Shown here one piece after another: positions 48,411-61,690 of a stretch of DNA of 64,000 nt. The notes under the pieces were generated by a model. The model was not told the origin of the DNA and did no database searches. It saw only the letters and a list, made by a program, of their open reading frames with translations. Numbering within the stretch: the first letter of the stretch is position 1; the number at the start of each line of letters is the position of its first letter. This stretch comes from Pseudisothecium myosuroides (Eukaryota; Streptophyta; Bryopsida; Hypnales; Lembophyllaceae), in contig OX637287.1 in the NCBI GenBank assembly GCA_951799445.1, positions 17,298,224 to 17,362,223 on the forward strand. Reading direction: 5' to 3'. The position numbers and the translations under genes were made by a program.

Positions 48411-49294
48411 CCACCCAAAGTGCTTTATGGACCTCCGCCTCCTCCCTTCCCTTCCGTTCCATCCAACTGGAGTCAATGGACAGAACCAACGCCATATCCA
48501 TTTGGAGCGCGCAAAGAGAGGCAGGCGGGGTGGGGATGGTACTTGCAAGTGAACGCCAATTTTGCTTCTACCAAGTGTTTGGTTGTGGTGCGAGGGGCCA
48601 AGATGCCTGTCTGTCGTGGGGACCAGGATGGCTGGGCTCATGTTTTTTGCGGTCACCAAACCAGTGAGCCTTGTGAGAGACAAAAAAACTTGTCCCATCC
48701 CATCTCATCCCATCCCTGGTGCATTTCGGGGTACGAAGCCTGATCTCGGAATCAAATCTCGGTGGGCCTCGAACGAACGAACGGGTGGTGGTGGGTAAGT
48801 AAGGCTTTTTGAACCCAAGAGGGCCATGTGTTGAGGCTCAGGGACCTCACTCACTTTGCATCCAGCTCTCTCTAGCGGCTTATCCAACATTTGGACTTGA
48901 AATGCAAATCAATTTTCATGAGCAACTGTTGTCGAGCTTGGCACTGACAGTTTTCCCCTACAAAGAAACATTCTCAAAGGTCGGATTTGGCTTCAGTTGT
49001 TTGGGTTTCTGGACTGGTCCCCCACCGGACGAGAGGTTCATATCACGCCACTTCAGGAGTATCATGGTTCCCATCTCATGAGGGAGGTTCGTCAGCTGCT
49101 CCATGTGCCACCCTGAGACTCAGAGTTATTATTATGGCTTTTTTTTTTTTCTCTCTCTGGCTCTCTTTGATTGTGCTCTTTAGAGTTTGGAGTATGAATG
49201 AAAATATGGCAATTGCCAGGTGGCAATTTTCTGAGGGGTAGGAGGGTCGTCACCACATTTTGAGGGGCTCCAAGTCTTCCAACCAATCACGCAT

Positions 49295-49820
49295 GTAAGG
49301 TCAGAGCACCCAAAACCAACCCTTGTACCCAGTGGTGTCACTTTCTAGGTAAGGCAATGATTCTAGAAGTTAAATCTGGGTAGACTATAGGTAGCTTATT
49401 GTTTTGGTCAACAAACAATAAGCTATCTATGGCCTACTTAGATTTAGGGTTTATGGTTAACCCTTGACCGACGTGGGGGTTGACTGACGTGGGGGTGACC
49501 TTAGAAATCATGCATTGTGTAACCATGAGAGCCATTGGAATAAAAAATTCCAAAAATATTCATTGGAATAAAAAATTTCAAAAGTACTCATTGGAAGTCA
49601 AGCTATTCTAGATGTTCTCCACTTTCCATAAAAAATTCCAAAGATGAATAGTAGTTGTTTTGTCCTACATTGGAGAATTCCTTGTCATTCATCGAACACT
49701 TATTGTCCGCGGCGTCCTTACTGGGTTAAACAATAAGCTATTTATGGTTCTAAAATAACTACCATGTCTAGAAAGTGATGCCATTAAGTACAAGGCTGGT
49801 TTTTGGTGCTCCGACCTTAC
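49295..49820. mobile_element. TIR element, about 60-bp terminal repeats
   Basis: The left end reads GTAAGGTCAGAGCACCCAAA and the inverted right end GTAAGGTCGGAGCACCAAAA. Pairing continues through CACTTTCTAG. Inner subterminal CAATAAGCTAT occurs three times (near 49,408, 49,421 in inverse arrangement, and 49,732). The flanking trinucleotide CAT on both sides may be a 3-bp target duplication. Non-coding; superfamily uncertain. Confidence 0.75.
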
Positions 49821-50251
49821 CATTGTTGGATACCAACATTTTATTTATTTATTTATTTTTATATTCAACTCAACCAAATAAGGTTGTTGTTGAGTTTGGT
49901 TTTCAATTACATTATGCAATCTTAGTTAAAACTTTGCAATAAATACAAGGCACTCATAGGCTCTTCTTCCATCACAATTGCCAAAGGAATGAGGCATGTA
50001 TATACCGAAATTGTCATATTCTTAACCATCAACAAAAAGAGACCATGAAACTACACTAGCTAGGTTCAATTGTTGTTCCATGCACAAAAAGGAACAAGAT
50101 TCAAAGGTCATTAATACAAAATTGGTGCAAAAAGCATGGTAGTGGGAAAAACAACAATGCAAGCATAACAAGAGGTGATTTAGGGCATGCTATAATATAA
50201 ACTCAATATTTAAAAGCAAAACTAAATACAATGATGGAATTTGTATTCATG

Positions 50252-50621
50252 TAGTACATCTCAAACTTAAAGAAGGACGATTTTTTAACAGATATCGTAC
50301 TGATTCAGTGGCTTCATATGTGCGTACCATAATCGTACATATTACGTGTATTTAGACGCACTGAATCACTGTCGTTAAATTTTTTTTTAAAGTGTACAAT
50401 TTATGTACTTTAATTATACAAATGTGGTATCCAAAATGCACCTAAATTGTACTAATAATAGTACAATAATCATATGTTATTGATATTCATTGTTTTCGCA
50501 TTGATTCAATGCGTCCAAATACACGTAATATGTACGATTATGGTACGCAAGCATAAATCCACTGAATCAGTACGATTATTATACGCAGGTATGAAGCCAC
50601 TAAGTTTGAGATGTAGTACTA
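50252..50621. mobile_element. Inverted-repeat element with TAGTACATCTCAAACTTA ends
   Basis: The ends TAGTACATCTCAAACTTA (50,252) and TAAGTTTGAGATGTAGTACTA (to 50,621) are inverse. A second inner inverted repeat of about 75 bp pairs CGTACCATAATCGTACATAT near 50,324 with its inverse near 50,529. The loop is about 120 bases and AT-rich. Non-coding. Confidence 0.8.
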
Positions 50622-52130
50622 ACTTCAATAGAAGTCATTTTTGGAGAAATTATCATCTAGCATGATAAAGCCTTGTATTCCAACATATGTGTGTCTCTGT
50701 AGTCTCTATTCCATCTCACGCAAAATTAAGGTGATTGTAATGCATTATGCTTGCAATTGCTAAGTACAATTTGATAGCTTATCAATATATCATGTTTATG
50801 ATGAATAAATACATTTGAGCAAGATTTTGAAAAATAGAAGAAAAGGAGTATATAAGCAAAGCTGAAATGTAAAACTTCAAGAAGCCAACTAATTTCTATA
50901 CTATTAAGCAAGCAAACACTCTTATTGCATTTAGTAATAATGTTATATGTGGTGCAATAAATAATAAAAAATAAATGAAAAGAATTACACAATCACAAAA
51001 TTGTCTAAAAGGATCATCCTAGAGATAAATTATAGTTACATCATCTTTCATTTGGAAGGCCACCAAAAATAATTGCATTCAGCATATTTTGCATGAATAA
51101 AAAGAGAGTCCATTTGTTTCTATGTAAAGAATGCAACTTATATAATTAGGTCACATTACAATATATGTGGCAATTCATTAAGTGCCTATTTTTGTTTCAA
51201 GAACTAATTGAATTTAGCATTTTGAGAACATGTCTATTAAATTTAAAAAGGTTCCCTTAGTCTACATTTCAAAGAAAAACAAATGTTTAACGATTGTTGT
51301 GTCTAATTTACAAAATTTTCATGCACTTTCCTTATACAAACAACCCAATTCCTTCTATCTATACAAGATGCAAAATTTACTTTTGGAGAGCCTTCATAGT
51401 TGAAAAATGATTGTTTTCTACATGCATTTACATTCTTGAAGATGGATGTATTAGACCATAGATTTCTAAAACACTCATTACCTTCATAGATGATAGGAAT
51501 AGATAATAAAGTGCAAAACTTTTTATAGAGAATATTTGGCAAGATATTCTTCCTTTTTCAACTGATGAATTAGCTAAATTGCTACCAAATCTTGGAATGG
51601 TATAATTGCTCTATTTTGGATGAAAATACACTTTTTGGATGAATAAATGAATTTTCATCTATGTATTTCAAGTTTCATCCGTCTCCATAGATATAAATAG
51701 CTTCATCAATTCAATGAAGATTGCCCAAAATAAAATTTTTTAAAACCTTTGGTACTAGTAGCTTTGTTTTTGAGTTGTGATAATGTAGAATTTGGCAAGG
51801 GTCAGAAGGTATCATCCTATATTCATAAAAGTAGAATACTAAAATAGTTGTGGAGTAAATAAAATAGAAATAATGTTACTAATTAGTAAAATTAAAATTA
51901 AATTGAAATTTTGAAATTTTGAAATGAGATTTTTATTCATAAGAATTTTTTTAATGATTTGAATACTATAAATATTATATTAGATAATATTGTTTAAAAT
52001 ATTAAAGTACTGAAAAACAATAGGATTTGGAAATAGAAGAATTATTCTATATAATTGTCACATTCCTTTGCTAATACTACAGTGTGACATAATCAATACT
52101 ACCAAACTCCTTACAATCACTTGCATTGTA

Positions 52131-52320
52131 CAATAGAACCTCCCTAAGTCAATCCTCTATAAGCAAATAAACTTCCATAAAAGATCTTATTAAATCGGTC
52201 TTGGACTTGTACACATAACAAATGTTATGATTAAAAATGACCCTCCATAAGCAAATAAACCTCCATAATAGATCTTGTCAAACCGGTACGGGACCTATCG
52301 ATTTAGAGAGGTTCTACTAT
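52131..52320. mobile_element. Pogo/Emigrant-like MITE, copy 2
   Basis: 190 bp flanked by TA (52,129 and 52,321). The left end reads CAATAGAACCTCCCTAAGTC and the right end GATTTAGAGAGGTTCTACTA, inverse apart from a few bases. An inner word CATAAGCAAATAAACCTCCA is repeated with variants. The termini resemble those of the element at 31,823-32,002 and of plant pogo-derived MITEs. Confidence 0.8.
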
Positions 52321-54999
52321 ATAAGTTGTCTAGGACTTTTATTACAATAATTTTTCTAACTACGTACTAGTTTTAGGTATCTACTTTGAAAGAAGTATGC
52401 AATCAACTTGCAAGTGTAATATTCAGTCTTGTGACAATGGCTTTGGCACTTGTCAAATGGAAAAGGGTTACACAATAAATAAAAATGTTGGCTATTTGTC
52501 AATCAAGCCCACCACAATGACGGACACGTTTTTAAGTCAAAAGTGTACATTGGAGGAAGCGAGCGTTGCTAAAGCCGCGGGTGAAGAGTTCAAGGACAAC
52601 AAATGGCGCCGCCACTATGGAGACGCCCATGGTGCCTTTGTGTCCACTGTCCAGTTTGCCAGCCCTGCCAAGGCTTGAGCTGAGGGACCAACAACTGAAC
52701 TGTGGATTTGTGAGTCCCAAATCCCATTTTTCTCCAGAATTTGGCAAGGAATTTTGCAACATGACAGACAAAGTGAGTGTCCTTAACTTATATCATAAGA
52801 ATTTGTGCCATTACAGATTCAAATCCACATGTCGGTTTGATCGATCACAATAAGAACAGGAGTGGTTTAGGGTATCACATGAAGGTCACAAGATTTCAGT
52901 TGGGGCAATCTTTCAAAGGACCAAATTGGTTTTCTCACGACTTTCATTGGTGTCAAAAAATAATAAAAAAATAATTTATTTTTATTTTTACATGTACTAT
53001 CCATACATACATGATGGTTTAATTTGGCACTCAGTGCTGAAATTGAATTTGGACATCAGATTCTCAAGCGGGTTCATGTCACCTCACACCATTCACAAGA
53101 TGACATGTGGTTCTTTTGACAAAATTGACTTAATTTATGCTGTATCTGACCTTCATAAGGTAGAAACACCCATTAGCATCTTTGTTCCCATTCCTGTACC
53201 TTGGACTGTCACTAAATCTGTCCCTAGAATTCCCATTAATGTGTTCTTGAAATGTTTAACTCTAATTCGCCGATGCATTTGAAGGACACATACCTTACTC
53301 TCATTTGTTGATTATTGATTATTGTAGATTTTGGTTTAGAGTCCACCTATATGACCGTTTCAGTGGTCTAGGGAGATGCCAGTTTGAAAAATCATAAAAA
53401 TTACATACTACATCCGAAAAATCTATATTTTTTTTATAACATTCATGATTTTCACTCTCTAATACTACAAAATACTACACAATATCATTTTAAAGAAAAG
53501 GTGCCTCCAACTATGCTGAATTGCTTATATTGACGGTTTTGGGTGCTTCCACCGTATACGCAGGGTAAATAAATGTCTGTCTGGTTGACTTATAAGGAAT
53601 AAGTGAAACTGGTTACTTTAGTGGTTCATTGTTTCATTGCTTTTAGCACCCAAAAGAGACCATGGAAATCTGGAAACTGCACCAGCTTGTAACTTACTGA
53701 AGCCTTGTTCATGACAAAAGTGTTCCAAAGGCACAAAACAATGCAGTCACTGTGGGTCATACTAATCATAAAGCACCTACATTTTCTTTTAAGATAAATT
53801 GGCCTTTTTGAGAGAATCTTTCTCGGTTTGCAATATTGAAGTCCACAATAATTTGAGCACACGTTGATATTGCATGGTCTCATGTACTCCGTACTACACT
53901 AGATAGTGCAATTACTGTAGGTTGTCCCACACTAATTTCTCAAAATTTGACACTACATAAAAATTTATTGTTATTATACAAGAATGCATGACATTTAAAT
54001 TAGGTATTGTTGTAATTGTAACTCATGAACCTCCATGTGTACAAAATGAAAGTATCTGTAGAAATATTGGTTGACTTTGATGGCTTATAAAGTAAATTTC
54101 TTTGGGTAAGGCAACCTAATTAGTCAGGCAACCTAATTTCACTATTTAGTCTAGTTACTATCCCCTCAAAACCATGAGTCACCCCTCCACCCTCAGAATT
54201 TAGGGGTTTTCTCACTGGAAAAAATAATTATTTGGATTCCACAGATACGATATACACCCCATGGCAGATATACAAATATTGTTTGTGTGGATAAAGATGT
54301 GGATATTTGGAGATATGCACATACAAAGATACATATATATGAAATTGTATATCCCATATAGCTACACACAAATTTAAGTATACCATCTCGATATCTGAAG
54401 AAATCAACTTTAGTTGGTGTTTTTGAACACATGGAGTGACTAAGGGACCCAATCCATTTTTAATCACCTCCCCATTTCCAATCTATAGGTTGCTCTCTTT
54501 CTGTGAAGTTGTGACTCAGTTCCCAGAGCAGTTGTGGCGCATTATAATTGGCTGCAAAGCTCTCAATATTGCATCTAGCCCTTTGTCAATTTTGCAATCA
54601 GCTATGGTTAAAAACAAAAAGGTCTATATTACCATTATAGGTTGAAGAGAATTTTCCACTAAAACTTTTTATAGTAATTAAATTTTGTGTAATAAAATTT
54701 TGGAAAAATATGCAATCCTTCCAAACTCTACTTATGTATACGGGAAAATTCCGCACTCGAAAAACCTACACTCCAAATATGTGTAATTGGGTCCAGAATA
54801 TCACCAAATTATTCAATCAATCTTATAAAATAGAATATTATACTGTTGAATTTGAATTTCAAGTTCAATAGAATTGTTTCTATGAAAGTCATCTAAAATG
54901 CAATGTTCTTAATTCAGTTGAGTCAACATTAGACCATGATATCAATTGACTAATGTGCCTGCATTACACCTCCATGAGTCTATCAAAGTGCATATTTGT

Positions 55000-55345
55000 G
55001 AGCATATTTTGGTTTCATCAACTTTGAAGAACTTGTAATCACGGATTCACATGAAGAAGGAAACTTCACAACATGGCTTTCACTTGACACACATGAATAT
55101 TCAACGAGTTGAAGGATGGAAGAAGCATCAAAGATGAAGATTAGGTTTACTTCTTTAGGTGTTCAATAGTTAGAGTCTTGAAATTATAAAAGGCACACTG
55201 AAATATCAAAATTTGGTGTCACTACTATTAAATCCTTTGACTGTATTCCTTATTGAGTTGAGACATACATTCAATGTGGACGAAAAAGGGAATGCAAAGA
55301 GGAATTACAGACCAGAACAAACCATGGCTTTTCAATACCACTATC
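55000..55345. repeat. Dispersed direct repeat, copy left of the transporter gene
   Basis: Shares GATGAAGATTAGGTTTACTT, a GTTCAATAG block, GGCACACTGAAATATCAAAA and CAATGTGGACGAAAAAGGGA with 61,760-62,100, in the same orientation. Identity is about 80% by eye. Non-coding. Confidence 0.7.
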
Positions 55346-55571
55346 AGTAAGATCACAACGTTCCATCGAACCAAGCTGATTTGTTACTACTGAATGTAAA
55401 AGAACAGATTTCAGGAAGAAGAGCTCTTTAAGAATCAAGGTTCAATTAGAAAAACAACCAACCAAACAGTAATACATGGGAACCACAAATCACCTCTTGT
55501 TTGCGGTTACATTGAAATGCAAAGGAGAGAAATAAAATAAGTGAAGGTCCTACAATTCAATTCACAGCATT

Positions 55572-58459
55572 TTACAAATATGGCCGGAAAAGACCTACTC
55601 TCTCAAGACCTAAGAAATTATCTATGATGGCCTTCACAGAGTAGTAAGTGCCCCCGACTCCCACAAAAATACCAACACACAGCACGAACCCAACAAACAA
55701 AGCCTCTCGCCAGGATAAGTGACGTTGATAGATCTTCAAGTAGCAGAGGCAAGGCAGGACGATAGACACTGTGGCACTGAGGAACGAACCAATGAAGGCC
55801 ATGAGAAGACCGAAAAACGGAACCGCAAGTGCAACGATAACTGTGCTTGAGACAATGAGAGTCCTCAGGACTGTTCCCCAAAACCTCATGTCCTTATTGG
55901 AGCCTGCCATTGAGGGCGGCAAAAACTCCTCCAGTGCCACGGCCACTGGCGTCAGCGTGATGGCGTATTTTGCAAACGGGTTGACGAGAGTCACCCAGAT
56001 TGCAAAATGGGACGCAGGAATTTCCGGCGGCAAGTTCAGCGTGATTTGTGACTGCAGCTCGTCTCCAAACATTGAGTAGCCCATTACAGCAATGCCTCCG
56101 TACATGATGGTACATAAGATAAAACAAATGACCAGAACCTGCATTCCATGTCCATTCATTCCATGTTAGCAACACTAGTGCACAGTATCCACTACAACAT
56201 GGCTATGAATTGTAATATGGAATGCACAAAAGTGACTCTATGGCAAGTGCCCCCTTACCTCAGTAGAATCCTCAAAGGTTGAAAGTTCAAGAAAATCATA
56301 TTCAACAATCTTAGAATGTCACTGTTCCTAAAACTACGTGTCACAATTATACTAGGCATAAGAAAGTGTTTCTTCGCCACAACATGCTACTATTGCTTTT
56401 AGCACAAAAACTCTTTCTCATTGAATAGCATAAATGTCTAAATTTCTGAACCATTGCTACGCCTCTCCCCTTGGGATAGAGACAATAAATTCAAGACAGT
56501 GAACATGCTATTGTAGAGCTGGCCAAAAACAGACAGAAGGAGAAGAAATGCAAAGTGATGGCTGCTTACATGTGAAAATTGCGAGCGGTTGCGCATGGAA
56601 CCGTAAATGCTGGGGAAGACAGCATGCCCACAGTAGCAAAATGAGTAAAGGCCCACGGCCACAGGAAGCCCGTCAAAGTGGACAAGGGAGCCTTGATGAT
56701 GAAACCCCACCCCCTCAAGGAGCCCAATCCAGCCCACAGTCATCACAATTAAGAATGAGGCAACGACCCCGGTAGCGGAGACGTAAGACAAGATACGGAG
56801 CTCCCGCAGCCACACAGTGGGCAACATGCAAATAGCAGACAGAATCACAAAGACTTCGTGGGGGTTCAAGGCAATATGCCCAATTGTCATGCCAGCGGAC
56901 GGGAACAGATGGGCCAAATTGTCGCCAGAAAGGATCAGAAACTCTATGGCCACAGCATAGAGTTCTAAATACAACAGAATGGATGTGACCCACCGGCCCC
57001 AGTTCCCAAATGCGGCTTCCCCCACGTCCGGGTAACTGCGGATGTGAGCGTGTGAATCCAAACAGCGACGAAGCAGAATGGCTGTGAAGCAACAGACTAA
57101 GGCAAAGGCCACAAGCAGCGTCAGGCCCAGCCATCCTCCCTTGGCTGCAGCATAAGGAGTAGATAGAATTCCAACACCTGCAAAGCAAACGTGGTTGGAT
57201 CATAATCTCATCAGAATCAACATTCAAGGACAGCTGCAAGTTGGTGGAAACTCGATCCTTTCGGACCGCTTTAGATTGCACAGACCGTCAAAGCAACAAG
57301 TTTGAAATAACAGACTCAAAGTTTGAATTAAGGTATGTGCGCTCTTAATGTTTGCTGCCAAAAATGCGAAATCTTGAAATCCTAAGCTCGTTGCAATCTA
57401 CAGGCTGAGCGGCCTGAAACCAAAATCTATACAAGTGCCCCTTAGTCATTCGCATTCAATAAGCAACATGCTGACGTTCTAAAAAATGTATGTCGAGTGG
57501 ACATTGGTGAGGAGATTTCAATCGAGCAGACTCTAAATTCAAACGTCAATTTCTTTAATTGGCGGTATTCCACTACTTAGGCACCTTTCAGGACACCTGG
57601 CCTGAAACGTAAATCTATACCCGTGCTAATTTTTAGAGCTTTAAGTAGATGTTTTGTCACAATTTGTATCGAAATTGACGATTTCAAGTCTACTCTCAAG
57701 CCGGTCTCAAAGACAGATTGCAGTTCTAATTTCTTCTTACAAACTCCACAGGCTACTTCATCAACGAGGCCTATAACTGGCTATCCAAAGTACACATAAA
57801 AAAAACAGAAGTTCACCTTCATGTGGTGGGGTTCTAAAATAGACTCTAAATTCATGTCGGTTCCAAAAGAGGCAGAAGTTCTTCTTGCAAGCATACTTAC
57901 ATCAACTCCACAGACTAATCAACATTGCCTATGCGTGGCTATCCAAAGTACACACAGACAATCACAAATCCGATACATTAATTTCGCTTAGAGAGACCGG
58001 AGAAAGCACTTCCAATCCTCTACACTTTTGCAACAAAAGTAAGGCAAAACATGGATGCACAAAAGGCAAAACAGAGACATTACCTGCAAGAACATTCATG
58101 CCGTTGAACAAAGCTTGAAAGAAGGAGCTGCCCTGTTCGCTGCTCTCGCCCGCATCATCAGCGACATCTTCGCATTGACGACGATCGAATTTTCCCAGCA
58201 GAGGCTCCAGGTTCTCATTATACTCCTTTCCTGCTTCTGTGCAAGATGCACCGGATTCTATTGCAGTATTCTCTACAGCCTCCAATGCTCCTGCATCGTT
58301 TTCGCTTCGTTGTGACGTTGATCGTGAGTATAGGTCCATGGCTCGACCAAAGCTTTGTGGCCACAGAGGGGAACCCGTGACGACAGGCGAAGCGCACACA
58401 GGTGCAGAGTCATCGTCACTCAAATCCAAGTCCAAGTGGTCGTCGTGTGGGAGACCCAT
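55572..58459 (-). CDS. AVT1-type vacuolar amino acid transporter (AAAP family)
   Basis: Three exons on the minus strand: 58459-58084, 57177-56570 and 56138-55572 (stop included), about 516 residues. Splice sites are GTAATG/TTGCAG and GTAAGC/TGCAG; phases match. The first 110 or so residues are acidic and polar (MGLPHDDHLDLDLSDDD), a cytosolic tail. The transporter core begins SSFFQALFNGMNVLAGVGIL, the usual TM1 block, and continues STPYAAAKGGWLGLTLLVAF. Later landmarks are RSYPDVGEAAFGNWGRW, LYAVAIEFLILSGDNLAHLF, SFCYCGHAVFPSIYGSMRN and ITLTPVAVALEEFLPP. About 11 hydrophobic helices are visible, the normal AAAP number. Family role: proton-coupled transport of neutral amino acids at the tonoplast. 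Substrate and direction cannot be read from sequence. Intron 1 contains a local duplication. Confidence 0.92.
57731..57962. repeat. Duplication inside intron 1 of the transporter gene
   Basis: AACTCCACAGGCTACTTCAT near 57,744 recurs as AACTCCACAGACTAATCAAC near 57,904, each followed by GGCTATCCAAAGTACACA. The period is about 160 bp. A looser pair (CCTGAAACxxAAATCTATAC) is at 57,413 and 57,601. Intronic, non-coding. Confidence 0.7.
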
Positions 58460-61400
58460 GGCACCAGAGTCTTGCCAGACAACAACTCACATTCAAATGC
58501 TGGAGAGGGTACTCTCTCGGGCTTCAAGTTGGACTAAAACCCTAAACCCTGCGGACAAGCAGTTATGTTGATTGTTGGCGTTCTCAGGGTACTCCACTAT
58601 TCTCGATTCTCCCTCAACCTTTTCCAACGCGCCGCCAGTCTTTGGCTTCCCGAGTTTCTCAACCTAACAAGAATCGCCGACATGTCCGCAAGAGCACCGA
58701 GGATTTGAAGCTGGTGGACAGTTTCGTTGCTGCAGCATCATGGCGATAGCTTTAACTGTTCCCGAAAGGTAAAGCTGTAGCCGCTAATTAAAGTAAAAGA
58801 ACTCTGCAGGAAGAGAACACAACACACCTTGATTTCAGATATGAAGAATCTACAGAACTCCCTCAGGGGTCGGGAAATGCAATGCCTTCACATGAAACTG
58901 TTCAAGCCATAGCTGAGAGTGTTGGAGGTTTCCGGAGAAGCCGACATCAAGCTCGACGGTTGCACTCTCACGCATGATAAGCAGCGAAGCCCATCAACTT
59001 CATCGTCTTCCTCTCCTATCTGTCTATTAACTACACCACCTTTTCTTCAGCGGGGTCTAAGCAATTGGTAGACCTAATGCTCACGCGTATTGCACCCTCC
59101 CACAAGTCTCACTCTCTGCATGGCTGCAAATCAGCTTTTTGAAAGCTTTGTTGCAACTATCCGAACTAGCAGATAGCTCCTCACAGAAGCGGTGCCCGCG
59201 GATTGTGCGGATGCACACCCTTCACAAGAATCTCCCAGAGTACGTGCAGAACAAAACAAAGCAACCCAGCGTAACAACAACATCATCAACAACAACAACA
59301 CGCACACCTAACAAAACACATGCAAGGAACACCCACCTTGCTCCAAACTGAACCTCCAAACCTGCGAAACATAAACACCTTCTACAGATAATCCAAAACA
59401 TCAGCTGTGCAAGAAATCCTGCAGCTCCCAAAGAATGGTTGCAATTGCAACGTATGGTGTACCAGAGATTGCATCAGTTGCTGCAGATTTGGACGTTGTA
59501 ATCCAAGCAATGGACTGGTGTTCCAGAGGAATGACAAGAGGTCAGTGGCGGCGGAGGTTTTCAGAGCTCTTTTCGCTTCTAAAGTGTGGATGCAGCTTGT
59601 GACGTGTGAGAGAATTTGCGTACTTACTGCGGCCTTTGAGCTTCTGTAGAGACCTACGCTCAGTTTAGTTCAGCTGAGTTTGGTAGGTTTTGGATCTCTT
59701 TGTCCACGTGCGATCCTCTCGCACGCCAGGGTAAATTTTTTGCCGCCAGCCATGTACAGTAGCCATTGTCTGGAAGATAAAGACACCGGTTTATACTATT
59801 TTTAACATTTTTTTCTATATGTGTTCCACAATTTATTATATTAATAGAAATTTGGTGAATTCTCAACCATCACTTGGATGGATTTGGCAAAATGCAAGAA
59901 ACAAGATCTCCAAGTTTCCTTGCAAAGGCCTTTTCAAAGGTCGATTTTTTGTGATAGATTGTCAAATATAATGTCCCAAATACTTCATGTTTTCTTTACT
60001 TCTATGGTAGTATTTAATTAATTACGAGGAATATTGATTTTGGTTCAGTTTTGATCTTCATGCTCAATATTTGGGCTACAAAGTGCCTATGCAAACTAGA
60101 CTACCTTTCATCATGATGTTAAAATGAACATAGGTTTAGAATATGGGTGACATGCTATAAACCATCCTTCTATTACTGATTTCATTTTTATCACTAAAGG
60201 CTACACTTATTATGTGGAGTTGTAAGAATGATAGAGAGAATAATTACAGCATGGTGGAACAATTAAATAGGTAGTAAAGAAGTTGTAAAATCTTAGTGTA
60301 TAACAAGAATGTTGTAGAGAATCTTAGCTGTGAGGTTTTAGCACATAGATAATGAAACCTTATACAATTTGTTGTTTGATAATTGGGAATTGATAAGATT
60401 ATTGATAATTGGTTTGAGTAGCTCATTAGAACATATGGCTACTATTACCATTGGTATGTGAAAGATAAAACTTTGGAAACTTGTTGCGCAAGTCAATTCA
60501 AACATGATACTCTTCTCCATTTCTTGTATGCATACTTCTATCTTTAAATTTAGAATTTTAAATACATGTAGGCACTAGCCATCTACCTATATTTGAAGCA
60601 CTTTGTATCAACAAAAATCTCCTCATACATGTTTGCTTATAAATAAAAATTTATAGGCATTTGGATTTTAATTAGAAAGATCTTCCTTGGCAACAATTTC
60701 TCCGTCACTAGAAATTGCACTTATTGACCTTGTTGATGTTAATATTTCTTATATGTAGCACCAGTTCACTTTAAAATCAGTTAGTACAATCACCCGAAGA
60801 GACTCTTCATTCATGATGGTCTTAGAACAACATAAGTTTTCTTCTTCGACTGAGAAGGCATTGTTGCCCAATTCCAAGAGTATTTCGTTCCACAATCCAG
60901 GTCGTCAGCATTTTCTGCACCCTAAATATCAACTACGAAACAAAGAGTAAAACACCATTGCAATACCTTTACTGATCGCCTTGCTCTTGGCCGAATTAAC
61001 TGAACTTATTCTAAAGTCTGTGAATGCCATCATCTTTGAATGCATTTGTGTAAGGCTGCAGTGCCGTGCTCGAGTAAAACACGTGAAACCAACATGTGCA
61101 GTAAGCGGGGAAGTAGCTTTGTCGTGAACAGTTGACAATCCATTGCTTCGAGTCTGACCAACTGAACATTTTCAGTATATTCAAAAATTTGTGGTTGGAT
61201 GGCCAAAGAGTTGTCTGTCACTGAGTCATTGGTTTGGAGCTTTTTCACTGGAAAAGCAATTTGCTGAGCAAGGGGCCTGCCCTACAAACTGGGTTCTTCA
61301 CATGGTGGCTGAGTCAGAAGTGAGTCACAGTCCACCAGGGCTGCTGCTCTTTCAATACCAAGTTATTTGTCCAGCGGAGACACGCCCAACACTCATCTAG

Positions 61401-61690
61401 CAGCTGGATTGAGTCACTTCTCTGGGCCACACGATGACGGTCTAAGGAAGACAAGCCTAGTACCACCCTGATTAGCAATCTGAATATCTTGGGGCCAACT
61501 CCAAGAGGGGCACATGTTTTTTCAGAGGTGGTACTGTGTTTCACGAAGCAAACCCAAGTGGAATTATAGTTTTCTGATTAAAATTGTAATTTCTATGAAT
61601 TTCTAAAGTGGTATGCCATGAAATTACAAAACTTCTCATAGACTGGAGTCATAAACATCCTGTAAATAACTTATAATTGCCATTCCATGT
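58460..61690. other. Transporter upstream region and unassigned DNA
   Basis: The first 1.2 kb (to about 59,650) is GC-richer and probably the transporter promoter and 5' UTR; it includes a CAACAACAACA tract at 59,275-59,300. 59,700-60,760 is AT-rich with nothing recognised. 60,780-61,560 is again GC-richer; a 76-codon frame at 61,314-61,544 (minus) has no family match I can name. Confidence 0.4.

Larger units (their letters stand above)
47101..49294. other. GC-richer unassigned segments between repeats
   Basis: Two stretches (about 47,110-47,640 and 48,410-49,280) are GC-richer than their surroundings but have no frame I can match to a family. They could be remnants of a captured gene or unique non-coding DNA. 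A short CATCCCATCTCATCCCATCC tract is at about 48,695-48,715, and an A-rich run at 47,660-47,695. Confidence 0.35.
49821..55571. other. Gene-free AT-rich region 5' of the next gene
   Basis: No recognised gene. Contains the 50.25-kb inverted-repeat element, a pogo-like MITE at 52,131-52,320, a segment at 53,030-53,165 matching 62,125-62,255, and a segment at 55,000-55,345 matching 61,760-62,100. The rest shows nothing I can assign. Confidence 0.5.

Noticed and set aside
61314..61544. 76-codon minus-strand frame as a retroelement remnant
   Set aside because: Only a vague resemblance, with no motif I could name.
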